A stretch of 64,000 bases of DNA, from NCBI GenBank assembly GCA_964036155.1, contig OZ038422.1:18437201-18501200 (forward strand), written 5' to 3'. A program made the position numbers and the translations under genes. This stretch comes from Diploscapter coronatus. Its lineage: Eukaryota > Nematoda > Chromadorea > Rhabditida > Rhabditidae. Below are positions 48,201 through 61,182 of this stretch, piece by piece. Numbering within the stretch: the stretch's first letter is position 1; every line of letters starts with the position of its first letter. Below the pieces are notes generated by a model. It did no database searches. It was given only the letters and a program-made list of their open reading frames with translations, and was not told the origin of the DNA.

Positions 48201-49822
48201 ATATTTTTTTCACAAAATTAAATGCCAACCAATGACGAAGAATTTTTGAAGATTCAGTTTGATCTTTAGCTCCTTTTCTCTCGTCGATGTGGTTAATTAT
48301 AAAATAATTTGAGCACTCTTTTGATTCGAATCTTTTCTTAAGAATTGGCTAATTTAACATTTTCACAATTCTGTTCCAATAAAAGTACATCGATATGTTG
48401 CGTGTAACAAAGTATAAACATATCGGAACGGCTACAGGTGTACGGGTGTGCGGATTTGATGTATTTTGATCCTCTTGTAGCTAAAAGTAGGCAGGGAAAG
48501 GAAGGCAGAATGAGTATTGTGGATGGGCTGTTACTTTGCCTTCTCCACCTAGCTTTAGCCTATCCTTACGGACAGCTCTTTATCTTTCTCCCTTCTCCCC
48601 TTCTTCTTCTTCAACAGCTGCTCTCCTTCTTTCCTGCTTTCTCGAGTTGTGACTCATCATTCTTTTCCCTTCCCCTTTCCTCTCTTCCAGATAATTGTAA
48701 CATTCGAACGAAGATTCCATCCAATTCCAGGGACTTTATATCCACCAATCGACCAATTACATTACAAAAATTAGACCTGAACCAATTCAAAACAATCCAA
48801 CATGTCGCATCCATTTCAGAAGTTTGTTGCAATCAAAATATTTTTGATAGAAAAAAACTTAAAACAAAAGTATCCAGTAACTCGGAAGTTACTGGTTGTG
48901 ATTTATAATTAAAGATCACTTTAAAAAGTTAATCTAAATGGATAAAGTTTGGCATCGATTGATTAGGATTATAATTCTAACTTTTAAGATTCAAATGGTG
49001 TAAAACTAATAAAGTTAGGTCCAAAGTTTCCAGAAAATGGCACCAAATTCCGAAAAAAAAATTAATCCGCACCCGCGCACACAACATTTTTTTTTTAAAT
49101 TTAAATCCCACGACCCGCACTTTTTTCCTTAAAACAATCAGTTTTAGGTGCTATGCCGATTAAAATTGAGGATGCGTTGATTAGAAACGCTAAAAATACA
49201 ATTTTATTATACGCAACTTCAACTTTTTCCAACTCAAACCCTCATCCACCACGATTCGCAAAAATAGGGAATTAGGTGTGGACTTTTTGGAGAAGTTTGT
49301 TGAAAATGCAAAAAGTCGGTAGACAACGTCAAGAAAATCGAGGGACGTGATTTCCTTTAGAATAGAACGCGCTTTAAAATTTTATTGTGCAAAAAGTATT
49401 TAGCTTTAACCTCAAAATTTATCCAAAGTCCCCTAGGTATTAGCGTTTCTTTGTATTTCGAATATTTTCCTCAAAATCCACGTTATTCAAAAGAATCGAA
49501 AATAACGACCAAATCTGTCATTTGCAGGAGGAAGCAAGGAATTTCGAGGCCGATTCATAGTTGATGAATTTCCCCGTAATTTTTCTCAATTCATTTTTTC
49601 GAATTTGTATCATTTTGAAAACAAAAAACAAGTAAAAACTAACTGTGAGAATACGCAGATGACATCGCCCTCGGTGAGCCCGTACTCGAGTCCTCCGACG
49701 TAGATCCAGGCAGAGTCCTTGTAGTCCCTGTGCCACGATTTGTCCACATTGCCTGCAGTGCCCAGACGCAGCTCCCTCTCGTTCAGCGCGTTCTGATTCT
49801 TTATATTCGTTATCGGATTCAT
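45251..49822 (-). CDS. RBMX2: RBMX2-type RNA-binding protein (spliceosome-associated, Ist3/Snu17 family)
   Basis: Seven exons: 49644-49822, 47633-47762, 47222-47348, 46987-47033, 46762-46935, 45869-45967, 45251-45388; 297 aa. The N-terminus ([20 protein letters not shown], then [17 protein letters not shown]) is the family signature. One RRM follows (RNP2 IYVGGL at about 40-45, RNP1 [10 protein letters not shown] near 77-86), then [18 protein letters not shown] and a lysine-rich helix ([20 protein letters not shown]). The family acts in activated spliceosomes with Bud13 and Pml1 (the RES complex in yeast). The donor at 47221 (G|GTTGTT) was chosen because the stronger-looking site eight bases further is preceded by an in-frame stop. 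Intron 45968-46761 holds a Tc1-like MITE. Confidence 0.9.
46509..46680. mobile_element. Short Tc1/mariner-like MITE in an RBMX2 intron
   Basis: Left (TA)CAGTGACAGTCACAAGTTT...caattatga; right tcataattg...AAACTTTTGTTCGCTGCTA. Imperfect terminal repeats of about 30 bases, TA at the left flank, 172 bases in all. Ends resemble the larger element at 24339-24913. Confidence 0.55.
47763..49643 (-). other. First intron of RBMX2
   Basis: 1.9 kb, GTTAGT...TTTTCAG. Contains a pyrimidine-rich block on the + strand at 48540-48690 and AT-rich sequence. No exon recognised; the 156-codon open frame here is low-complexity. Confidence 0.5.
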
Positions 49823-50382
49823 TTCCTGAAATTATGGCAAAATAGTCGCGAGAAAGTGAGACGAAACGAATTCAGCTGAAAGAGCGCTGTTCTGGACGAT
49901 TATCTGAATCAAGTGGAACGTGATGATAGTAAAAGTATTGATAAAAGTATCAAAAATTACGGAAAATGAGTGAAAATTGCTAATTGTGAAGCAGTTGGTC
50001 AACTTCGAAAACACAATGCTTGCTTTAGTCTGTACTCTCTTCAATGCCGTTTTCCCTTTTTCTTCAACTTGCCCCAGGCTGTTCTCCCCTTTCTCCTCTC
50101 CTTTTTTGTATCAACTTTTCGCGTCAATCCGGTTTGAATGTACAGTCTATTTGTGTATTGAAATTGCTCGCTTCCAATGCAAAGAAATGCTTCAAGATCG
50201 ACGCTGTTTCATTTGAATTCATTTCGGACGACTCGCGAACATTTGACACATTTCTTCGTCCTCAAGTTCTTCTCGGATTCTGAACACTTGCCTCGCTTTT
50301 TGATCTGTTCTCATGAGTGTGTCAATTTTGAATGTGTTCAGGAATTGACCAGGACTGACTAACTGACTGACTGACCGGCTAG
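49823..50382. other. Divergent promoter region between RBMX2 and the copper transporter
   Basis: 560 bases. On the RBMX2 side a TTTCAG lies three bases before the ATG (trans-splice or UTR acceptor, 49826-49831). On the transporter side the + strand is pyrimidine-rich at 50045-50110. No gene recognised. Confidence 0.55.
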
Positions 50383-52092
50383 ATGGCGCAGGGCTCATAC
50401 AAGGATGAATTTAAGAAGGACGCCATGTCTTTCCTGAACAACCTCGACGCGATGGGGGACTCGGTCACAGTGCCCTCTGCTCATCACGACCACAGTGCTC
50501 ATGCGGGAGGGGAGCATTCACATGCTGCTGGAGGACACGACCGTATGTGTTGATTTTACCTATTTTTTTTTTCTAAATATTGCTCATCCACAAACCATCA
50601 ACCCCTCAAAGTCGAAGTAAGTGTTCGATATTCAAAATTTTACTTTGGCAACTTTTATAGAAAAATCCGAGTATTATTATTTTTTTTCAAATTTGAGGTA
50701 TACTGAACATCTCAGACCAAGTAGAAATATCAATGAAGTGGCTATGATTTCCTATTTCTAGGATAAGCGCTTTCAGATGGCGGAATGAAAATGTACTTCC
50801 ACTGGGGCGTCACGGAGACGATTCTCTTCGAATCGTGGACCACTCAGTCTGAATGGGGTAATTCTGAGCTTCGTTTCCTTATTAAAAATCCGAACCTAAT
50901 CCAGGAATGGTGCTAGCGGTTGTACTCGTGTTCGTAATGGGCTTCCTGTACGAGGGACTCCGCTGGCTGCGCATCTACCTACAGAAGCGGAAGCCGGCCA
51001 ATCCCAAAGCAAAGAAAGCGACCAGCTCGGTTCAGATGCTTCAGATGCCTGAGTCGTCTGGCGCTGCAAGTCGAGCTGACAATCAGGTTAACTTTTATGA
51101 CATAATTTTGAAAATTCTGTATTATATTCAATTAGAGATTTGAGAATTCGAGGTTATTGGAGTTGTTGAAGGCTGGAAAAAACGTGAATTTATGGAATTG
51201 AAATTGTAAATTATATTTTATTCGACAGGAATAAAAACGAACAAGTAATGATAGTTACGGGCTCATAAAATGCGATTTAAAAAAAAATCTTACTCTTAGT
51301 TTCAGACTCTTTTGAACTCTTCACCAAGTCGGGCAGAAGACGGCAGAGGCGATACGATTGCAGCCGGTCACGAAGCTGTAGAAGTCGAGCCCAAACGCAA
51401 CGGGGCTGCGAAAAGCTGTCATTCCGCCAACAGAAACCAGTTAGTGCTCATTTTATTTTTCTTCGTTTATTAGTTTTGAACAATTTATTATTGGCCGATG
51501 TATCGTATCATTTTCAAGACGAGCAAAATCGCAATTTTCACCTTCTCTCATGTAGTAATGGATTCAAAATAACGCAAGAAGAATTTCAAATCTTGAAAGC
51601 TGAATTCTTTCAGCTCCTTCATCCACCGCAATTTCGGCGACCTGAATCGACTTCTGTTCTCTGTTCTGTACATGATCCAGCTGGTGTTGGCCTATTGGCT
51701 TATGCTCATCGTCATGACTTACAACAACTGGCTTAGTAAGTCGTAATCGAATAATGCAATTCTTTTCTTGAGTTAGCGTTCGTCTGATGATTCACGAATT
51801 CCTATACAGGGTTCTATTGAAACGCATAATTTATTCGCTGAAAAGAATGACGATTTTTGATAGTAGTATTTCGGAGAAAAATGATCGTTAATTCGAATAA
51901 TCTTGAACCATAAAACTGCTGTAAACTGGAGAAGACGATTGGACAATTAGTGTTTTCTGAACAAATAATTTTATTTTGAAAAAAAAAACTGTTTCAGCGA
52001 TCGCTGTGATCTTTGGAGCAGCAGCGGGTCACTGGATGTTCGCTGATTGGGCCTGTTTGGATGACGACGTCACTGCCGATGCCTGTCACTGA
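50383..52092 (+). CDS. Ctr-family copper transporter (SLC31-like)
   Basis: Exons 50383-50542, 50777-50857, 50905-51086, 51306-51439, 51614-51735, 51998-52092; 257 aa, all GT-AG. The N-terminus is His/Met-rich (HHDHSAHAGGEHSHAAGGHD then HGGMKMYFHW), the copper-capturing outer segment. Three membrane spans: MVLAVVLVFVMGFLYEGLRW; LLFSVLYMIQLVLAYWLMLI with the MxxxM copper-path motif at Met216-Met220; and TIAVIFGAAAGHWMF with the GxxxG packing motif (Gly233, Gly237). The C-terminus ends ACH, a Cys-His tail as usual in the family. Between spans 1 and 2 is a long charged cytosolic loop (about 105 residues), longer than in human CTR1. It should bring Cu(I) into the cell or release it from an endosome as a trimer. 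Confidence 0.92.
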
Positions 52093-53982
52093 ATTCATCA
52101 GCCTTCTTGTTACAGCACAACCAATAAGTGGCTCAATTAGCTTTTAAAACCATAGTTTGATAGTTTTAAGAGTTTGCATATAGGATTAGGTGATGTACAA
52201 CAAGCAGAGATCTTACACATAGCGTCTATCTCTATTCTTTCATTCTTCTAATTCGATGATATTTATTCAAATTACGAGGGTGTTTCTCCTATCAATTAAT
52301 TGCCGATTAATGTTGATGATCTACAAATTCTGAGCGTGCTTCAAGGACTTTAAACGAGCAGATTATTTCAATGGTTTGTGGTTGAGACTAGCTGAATGGG
52401 ACGATTTCTAAAATTTCTAAGGTTTCATCTATTTTTTAACGTTTACCTTGGGGCTAAATTCTATCTCTTTATCATTCGTTTTGCACGTTCTTTCATTGCT
52501 CTTTTGCCATTTATCTAATCTCGTTTTATTTATTCCTTTTCTTCTCTTCGAGCCATATCAAGGGCTGTCCAAAAATGTATATCAGATCCGAGTGCCGATT
52601 TTTCGCGATTGTTGAAGATAAAATTAAGATGTTCTATTTGCAGTTAAGAAATAAATTATTCTTGGTTATCGATGAGTTTATTCAAACAGTCATGAACGAA
52701 AAAACATGTTCCTTCATAGCAAAGAAATACCTGACCTGATTTGCAGTGAATTTGTTTCTAATCAACCTCAACTACGAACTCTAGTCATTATGTTTGAGAA
52801 GATAAATATTCGAACAAAATCTTCCATAAAAGATTTTTGGAAGTAAAACAAAGATCGACAAAATGCTGAGTGTTCAGTTGGAAATGATTGCATTGCAATC
52901 AGATAGTGATAATCAGTGCAAGGCTGATTTGTTATCAGTGCTTTGCCCTGTTTTGGAGGAAACAACCCAGCTTTGCCTCTTGGTTAAGAAGAGCAACCAA
53001 AAAGTAGAGGGAAAATGAAATGTAAACAAGGCCAGCAGCAACTTATGACTAGGCGGCATTACAAATATGTCCTAAATAATATGGTAGTTAAATTTTCAAA
53101 ATTAAAACAACATGAAACGAAATAAGGAAATAAAGAGCCGACATAGAATTGCAAGTTCTGCTAATTGATATCAGAGTCTTGAAGATTCTGCGAAGCTTGT
53201 AATCAGTAAGATATAATTATCGAAATATATACTTTCTTTTTGAAAATAACTCAATACTCCCATTAGCAAGATCTTACAATTTTGTAATTCGCAGAATTAT
53301 CGAATACTCGATTAATAAAATTAAAGCAGATGATACTTGATAAATGAGTGAAATAATGAGTGAATATTGAAGACAAATGATGATCTTCTGAAGAGATGAG
53401 TGATTCGAATACCGCGGAGGAAAAAGGCTATCCTGGAATGTTCTTACGAATAGTAAATAGACGCTAACGTTTTAGATTACTGTTTCTATGTTTAGAATAA
53501 TGAATTAATAAATTCCATTTCTTTTAGTTCGTCAAATTCAATCTTAATTTTAATTTTTTACTTCCTAAATTCTAAATGTCTGAATTGAATAGACCTTTGT
53601 CCTCGATGGTGACGACGAAATACGGCATTTGAAAGTGGATACAATTCTGACTAAATCATATCATATCTGTATTCGAACAAAAGGCAACGTATCCATTTTG
53701 TAGCTCCGCAACAATGAATTCAGAAAGTGAAAACAAGAAGATTTCAACATAATCTGACATCGGACATCTTCACTTATTCGACATACATGTAATGGAGTAT
53801 GGCAATAGGCGTATTTGTAGAAGTGAACAAACAAATCAATTGCTGATATCTTACTTCGACTACAACAATACATTGTTTTCTATTAAGAGAGAGAATAGAA
53901 TGGAGAAGGAATACTGTGATTGATTTGCTGAGGAAGAGAGCATACCGATGTGCATAGACCCGTTGTGTGTGGGTGGAGTGGC
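52093..53982. other. Convergent intergenic region
   Basis: 3' UTRs of the copper transporter (+) and the zinc-finger gene (-). AT-rich; no coding frame, RNA gene or mobile element recognised. Confidence 0.5.
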
Positions 53983-56315
53983 TCAGATGAGCAGATTAGG
54001 CTCTGGCTGCTGCGAATTGACGGCGGCCAACTGCTCCTCTTCAATGCCATCCGATGTGTCCGGCAATAGAATTTCGGGGACAGATTTCTGAAAGCAATAA
54101 ATCGCATTGGCTCAAGAAAATGCAAAATTCACGTCGATTTCTCCGTGCTCCATCATGAGCTGAACCCGCTTGTGGTAGCTGTCGTGCTGATCGAACGATT
54201 TCTGCAATTTGGTCGTTTCTTTCTAAATTATCCAATGTGGAGTATTTGAAATTTTCAGGACTAATAGCATCAGACTTGGAACTTTAATCCGATCCGACTT
54301 CCAAGTCTTTTCGTAAAACAATTAGATAAACAATGTTCTAAAGAAAAGTTTAAAACGTATGATTACCTGATCAAGGAAGTTCTTGAGGCAGATCTCGCAG
54401 AAGAACGATCGATCGCGCTTAACCGTGGAATGGTCGACCTCGCTATGATGGAAGCACTCCACTCGCGACAGGAACGCAGTCTTACAGTACGGACAGTCGT
54501 ACCTTAACAAGAGATAATAGTTGGAGATTTGTAAAGAATTGAGGCGTTTCGTAACAAAAAGTAAAATGGGCTGTTGTTCTGTAACACAAGTGAGACGCTT
54601 TGTAACAACGAAAGCTCCGTGCTAATTCCTGTTACAAAACGTCTCACGCCCGAAGAAATGAGTAATCACGAACCGTTCGAAGGGAATGCATTTGGCCTGC
54701 TCGAAAACTTCTTCCAGCGTCAATTGATGATCAGCATTGAAGAACACGCTCTGTAGCTTTTGAATCTGGAAGTTTCATGAAAAATGATAGAAAAAACTCA
54801 ATTCGCTACCTTCTGCTCGATAGGCAGCGATGGCAGCAACTCGCCGCGTCTGATTTTCTCAACCCAAATGCGAGAATCGTTGCCGAGTCCAAGCTTCCTG
54901 AAAGAAACTCCGTCGATCATTCAAAAATATGCTCTAAACTGCTTTTTCAGAGAAAAATAAAGTTTACTTTGGCGAATTGACAAAACTTTGTTTAAATTAA
55001 CGACGGGGGGACTCTAAACTTCAAGTCGAACTAGTCATTAGCATAAAGATTAGCAAATAAAGACCGTCGTCAGCAAATAGTTGAAATAAAATCGTTGGAA
55101 ATGTGTAAAAGCCTACTTTTTCCTGGACCTTGAAGGCGTACTCGAAATGAACGGACCTCCAGCGCTGCGGACAATGATGGCATCGTCAGGAATGTCTGCA
55201 GGCGGGCGGCGATTGCTGAAAAAATCCCCAATTAGGCCTCGGGACTAAAGAACTACGATTTGTACTTTTGCAAAAAAAATAATTCAACACAATCTCATTC
55301 ATAATCTGGAAATTCTTTCCATTTGACAAATGAGTATGACAAAATTAGCGAGGAAAGTGCATAATTTTAAAGAAAAACTGCAAAAATAGCTGGTAGTGAA
55401 AAATGTGAACTATCGTACCTAGCAAACGGTCTCCAAGCATCCTCCAGCTCTTCCTTCGTACTCACGTGCGTCTTCAAGTGTTTCTTCAGGTTTCCTTTCA
55501 GCCTGAAAAAAACCGATTCATAACTCAAAGAATCTAAAAGTAATAAGTTCCTACCGGCAAGTCTTTCCGCAGTAGGGACAGGCATGCGGAGTAAATCCAG
55601 TGTGAACGGAGCGGTGCTCGAACAAGTTCGACTTGAACCGGAAGCTCTTACCGCAGATATCGCAGTTGAATGGCTTCTGAAACGAGTCACCAATAAACAT
55701 TTCACAGCTTGCATTTTTCAAATCATATAAGAAAATCTATCGTACCATGTCTGTGTGAATGACGGAGTGCTGCTGCAGGCCTGCAATTTGATAATTATCC
55801 TCTTGTCCTACATTCGTAAAGAATATTTTTTGAGTTTCGCATAAAATCAAGTAAGGAAGATAAATTTTGATTTCGAAGACTACCGTATACCTTTGTAGGA
55901 GACGAAAATCTTGTTGCAGACGTTGCACTGATGAACGGCACGTTGCTGCGCCATTCCATCCGTGAGTTCGTCTTCCTCCGCATACTGAAAATGGAAAGAA
56001 TCCATGAAAAGCTCAAAGTTCCTACTGTAGTTGATTACAGTAGGGTTAAAATTCGCAAGTTTCATTTTCCCATGATTTCTACTTCACAAGTCATTCCGTA
56101 TTTCTGGTGAATGATTTCGTATTCACTGATTTTCGGAATTCTATCTTTCCATTGATAAATTGATCGACAAATTGATAAATAAAACATGAGCTTACAACGA
56201 AATTCTGTGGCTCGATGTGCTCTATGTCGTCCTCAATGATGCGCATGCCCTCCTCGTCCTCCACCATCTGTCCGTGTCCCTGCTGCTGATGGTACATCTC
56301 CACTATTTGGTCCAT
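53983..56315 (-). CDS. Five-finger C2H2 zinc-finger protein, LSY-2/LSL-1-like
   Basis: Eleven exons: 56196-56315, 55891-55984, 55746-55780, 55555-55676, 55419-55502, 55117-55215, 54810-54897, 54674-54765, 54367-54502, 54133-54201, 53983-54087; 347 aa, frame kept throughout. Fingers: 1 [19 protein letters not shown]; 2 [19 protein letters not shown]; 3 [19 protein letters not shown]; then a linker [16 protein letters not shown] and [20 protein letters not shown]; 4 [19 protein letters not shown]; 5 [19 protein letters not shown]. Split fingers 1-3 and 4-5 with that linker recall C. elegans LSY-2 and its relative LSL-1, nuclear regulators of neuronal asymmetry and germline expression. I make the match from memory. 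The start is the ATG at 56315; the exon opens at 56329 after TTGCAG, so a further 5' exon is possible. Confidence 0.85.
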
Positions 56316-56794
56316 TCCCACGTCCGCCTCTGCAACAACAACACCACATCAACACGCAACACGAAATGCACTGATATGACAACGAAAGTGGCCGAAGTGA
56401 GATGGCGGAGTAAAGCGAGAATGAGGAGGGGAGAGACAGGCAAATGCAGCGAGGCAGAGCACTTTGAAAAGAAATTCCTCCCGGCGATGGATTCAAGAAG
56501 CCCTAGGATATGGTAATACAGTATAGGTTGAAGGACGATGAAGGAAGGGTGAAGGGAGAGGCGAGGAGAGGAGAGAGGGAAACGACTGCGACGCGTGGGG
56601 AGGGGCAAGCGTGCCCAGTCAGTGCGAGGCAATTGTCGCGAAGGGACCTGTGCGCAAGACATTTGAAAAACTGCCCCACTTTATGCATAATTCACGGCTG
56701 TAGTTTTGCTATGATTTACTGCTGATTGCGCGCGCACAAGTGTCTAACACCTATAGCATGGAATGATCGAATTGGACAACTAGATCGATGCCTC
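56316..56794. other. Divergent promoter region between the zinc-finger gene and SAMD8
   Basis: 480 bases. The + strand is purine-rich at 56395-56600. An acceptor TTGCAG lies just before the zinc-finger start. No other gene supported; long open frames here come from composition. Confidence 0.5.
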
Positions 56795-59364
56795 ATGTCT
56801 GGAGCAGCGCGAAAAACAAGCCGAAGCACAGATGATTGTCGATTTTGGACAATTCAGCAGGTGGCCTTTCACTATCTTTACTACAAAACCCTAATCGTAA
56901 ATTGTCAGCAATTTGCTCCCTTTATCAGTAGCATTGTCAAATGGATTTAACAATCATTCGACATTTTGTCAACGCAGCATATGACGAGTGCGACTAGTTG
57001 ATATTATTGATTGCTTGGCCTGGATAAGATTAGGATTGACTTGCGATTACTGCTTCATGCTACTCTAGTCTAGAAATCCGATGGTTTCGGTTGGCAGAAC
57101 ATTCGTAAAAATTTAGCTTTAAAGAATAAATAAAGTTATTATGAAATAACGAAATAATAAATGTTAGCAATCATTTGCAATAGACGTGTCCTAGTTTCAA
57201 GCACCTGCATGATAAAGTTGATAGGAAAAAGAAATTTTTAGTGGGACTTAAATGAATGTAGAAACGACTAATGGATAATTTTAGTGTCTTTCTTTCAGGT
57301 GAAAGAATGGATGATTGCGGAGGGATTCTCAGATTATGTCGACTTGTTCGTCAACAAGCACAGGGTAGTTTTGTAAGTTCTATCTTGCTTCATTATTTTT
57401 ATTAAGATCGATGGTCCCGCACTTTTGATGCTGAGCGAATTCGATCTACGAGATTCGATGAAAATCGATTGCATCGGTGATGTTAAAAGAGTTTTGCTAG
57501 CCATCGAACGACTCAAATTATCGCTGAAAGTTAGAGTAAGAAGAATAATGCTGTAATATTGTAGAATCTTATTACTCGATATATCAAATATCAAATGAAA
57601 AATAATGCATTTTTAAATCGAAAAATAAAGAGTCTACTGCACGAAAATTCATCCTTATCACATTTTGTTATAGCATACAAATCTGTGTACTAATTACAAT
57701 TTATTTCACATATTTAAGAGATGTGTATATTCATTCGTGTCATACATTTGATATAAGTCATTTCAGAGTCGCTCAGTTTCGAAATGCATGGAAAACGATG
57801 TACTGTTCCATGTGGAATATGATCGGCCACGGAGAGTTTCACTTTCTGGGGAAGACGTCTTTATCAGAACCCGCAATAGCGTCATCATTTCGTAAAAAAA
57901 CGACATTCTGTAAATCATTATATTATGTGTAAATTTTCAGTGACGATGAATTAACAGAATCCATCGGTCCCGAATCTACAATTAAGTCAATCCATTTGAT
58001 TTCTCGAGAAGAGGTAAAGTTGCAATAAATCTATATCGAAATAAAGCTCCTTCCAGATTATTCGTCATGTCGAGAGTCCAGATACAGAATTGAAAAGTTT
58101 CCTGAAGATGGTGATCGCATGCGGGTATTGTCTCCTCGCTCTGCTCGTTACTGCATTTGTGATGGTCGTTGTGCACGATAGAGTTCCCGATATGAAAACG
58201 TACGAATCTTAAAGACAATAAATTTTATTTAGCCTTTAAAGGTACCCCCCTTTGCCAGATCTCGTTCTCGACAATTTACCTCTAATTCCCTGGGCTTTCG
58301 AAATGTGCGAAGTCATTGGACTCATACTCTTCTCATTATGGGCAATAATACTCGTCTTTCATAAATATCGGTAAAAACATTTTCATAGTCTTGTGGTTAG
58401 AGATAATAAGTTCAGAATCATATTGCTCCGTCGAATGTTCTCTCTAGTAGGCACTGTATTCTTGTTAAGATGCATTACGATGCTGATTACCTCCCTTTCG
58501 GTACCCGGAGTTCATTTGGAGTGCAGATCGAAGGTATGGCTAACTTTATAATATTAGTATTTAGAAGTCATATGGTATTTTGATAGCGTTTTAGCAGAAA
58601 ATGATGCCAAGAGTCCTCTGTTTGTATTAATTTAGAGTTACGGTTCGTTGAAGGATAAACTTGCCCAGGCATTTGTAATTTGGTCTCATGGTGGAATGTC
58701 GATTCAAGGAGTCCGAACGTGCGGTGATTACATGTTTTCTGGACACACAACTGTTGTAACGTTGCTCAATCATTTTATTACTGAATGTATGGTCAGCTTT
58801 AGAAACCACATCCTATTAGAATAATTTTAGATACGCCACAATCTTGGTCTTACCTTCACACAACGACTTGGGTGTTAAATTTCTTCGCCATATTTTTCAT
58901 TCTAGCTGGTCATGAGCACTATTCGATCGATGTCTTTATAGGTGGAAATATATTTGTTAAAAACTAAAGAATAATTTTTAGCATTTTATATTAGTTCCCG
59001 AATGTTTCTCTATTATCATGCGCACGCGTACACTTTGAACATTCACATGAACTCTGATAGTCGATTGAGACTTTGGTTCCCACTCGGATGGTTCTTTGAA
59101 TCCGGTTCTATTGGAAGAGTTAGTATTTCAATTCATTTTTCTTTAAATTAATAACTAATAATACAGGTACCAAATGAGTTCGAAATGCCGATTTCAATTT
59201 ATTTGCCTCGAAGAATTTGGCCGTTCAAAAATAGGAGTAACGGAATCGAAACGAATTCTAATGGATCATCAAATGAGAAACTAGAAGAAATGAAGCAAAA
59301 CGGAGGGAAACATAAGAAAGCGGGTAGAAACAGAAATGCAAATAATAAGCCGAAAATGCAGTAG
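56795..59364 (+). CDS. SAMD8: SAM-domain sphingomyelin-synthase-related protein (SMSr)
   Basis: Twelve exons: 56795-56860, 57299-57364, 57407-57535, 57767-57891, 57941-58013, 58057-58199, 58242-58370, 58416-58533, 58636-58786, 58831-58941, 58982-59118, 59167-59364; 481 aa. An N-terminal SAM domain (about 17-85: [50 protein letters not shown]) is found in SMSr but not in SMS1-type enzymes of most animals. Hydrophobic membrane spans follow (for example [17 protein letters not shown]). Catalytic residues of the lipid phosphate phosphatase-like fold: His320 in [10 protein letters not shown], His363 and Asp367 in GHEHYSIDV. Known SMSr proteins are ER enzymes that make ceramide phosphoethanolamine and help control ceramide. 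The tail is Lys/Asn-rich. Introns are very short (42-49 bases several times). Confidence 0.9.
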
Positions 59365-61182
59365 GCCAGATTTGTTATTTATCTAGAGAGCGCAAGTGCT
59401 CAAATGTTAATATGACATTTGGCACGATTTTTCGTCAATATAACTTTCGGTTCCTGTTTGAGTAAACCTGGAATTTTATCGAGATTTCAAACAGGGCTTC
59501 GTAAAAATTTTAAAGCTCTACAAAAGTCCCCGTCAAGCCTACCCTGAAAAATCAGTGAAAACATCTATTTTGAGATTTAAAGGATGCAAAAAATGCCTAG
59601 AATCCGATCTGTTGAGAGCACAGTCGAGCACACTTGATAGAATGTTTCTGCCAGTACGAAAGTGATATCCTGAAAGTTTCGAGTCCTTACGATGAATGCT
59701 CAAAAATGCCCTACTCGCTAAAATTTCTCATTTCTTCTGCAGAAATTGACAAAAATTAACAAGTTTCGTGAGTAATTTTGCCATTCCAGCATTTGTGAGA
59801 ACGAAGTTCGAACATTTCCATTATTTACCACCAGCATGGAGACGAGAAAATTGAAAAATGAGTATGAAATTGATGAATCCTTGAAAGAGAAATGAACGTT
59901 TTTCGAATCAAATGCTTCAAAATCGAGTAAAGTTCTGTTTTAATGACGAAAAATCGCGAAATTTGTCAGAACAATTATCGAGTTAATCAGGAGGCTTAGA
60001 ATTGACCAAATTGGAAATTTCTTTTTGGTAATTGTATTTGAGGGATCCAGCAATATTTTTACCAATTCGAAATCCCACCAACACCAAATTTGAAAAATCA
60101 CTTGCGGTCTCTATATTTATTAATTTATTTATCCAAGAATTTATTTCTCAAACTCAGCATAATAAACTTATCGTCTTTTAGAAATGAAATAGCATGAAAT
60201 AAGCTAGTTAACGAAAGACAAAATGATTACTTTGAAAAGCGATTGAAGCGAAAGATCAAAGTTGTATGCGATCTAATAAGTGAATTTGTATCATCAATTT
60301 ATAGTATTCACAACTAAAGAACAGACTAAGGAAAAATGAGGAATCAAGGAAAATATCAAATAAAAAATCTTAAAATTCAAAAGATATCACCAATCGAAAT
60401 TAATGATATTTTTCGTAATTTTGATTATGATATTTCAGAAAAAACGCAATGAGATGTTATATTGCACATCTTGATAGGGGTTTAAATCAAAAAAGCAAAT
60501 CAAAATGTCTATCAAATTCGTGCAAATGAATAACTTAAAGATTAGGCTATACTAAATTAAAGAAAACCAAGCAGATTATATACGCTTTCTATACGCAGAA
60601 CACGTCTCTAATTAGATAAAATAAATAAATTGGAACAAAATAAAATAAGATAATAAATTAATCAATAAATAATTACTAATATATCATCTACTAAGCGATT
60701 AACACATACACTATTAAAACCGGCTGACGACGATATTTTATGTGATAAAGAAAAAAATAAAACTAAAAATGAAACAAGAATGTTAGGAAAAAGTCTAAAT
60801 ATTTGCAGGCCAGATTATAATGAATAATGCAGTTGATTTGTAAATTTGAAAAGCACATTTATCCCGTATTTGAAGCTGTCACACTGATTTTTCGACGCTT
60901 TGTTGGATAAAATAATAATACTATACAATTAATTGGACGAATGCAATGTCTTAGAAACGATGCTGAAAATCGGAGTAATTTGTGTGAGTCTTGGTCGTGT
61001 GAAAAATCGTATGCATGAGCGCGAATCGTTGTTACTATATAGGGCTTCAAACTCGGTGCGCATGAAGAATAAGCTATGAAAGTGAAATAGTCTAATTCTA
61101 GAGATATAATCGAAAGTGTTGTTGAGGTTGTGAAGGGAGGACCCGTGTGCAGCATTGTGAGCGGTCTGCTCTGCTGCCATAT
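59365..61182. other. Convergent intergenic region
   Basis: AT-rich 3' flanks of SAMD8 (+) and the dehydratase gene (-). No coding frame, RNA gene or repeat recognised. Confidence 0.5.

Noticed and set aside
48438..48908. 156-codon + strand frame in the first intron of RBMX2
   Set aside because: Begins in a CT-rich tract and continues in AT-rich sequence; no recognisable domain and no promoter or splice signals of note.
56217..56725. Frames of 71-119 codons on both strands in the divergent promoter
   Set aside because: Overlap the zinc-finger exon in wrong frames or arise from purine-rich sequence.
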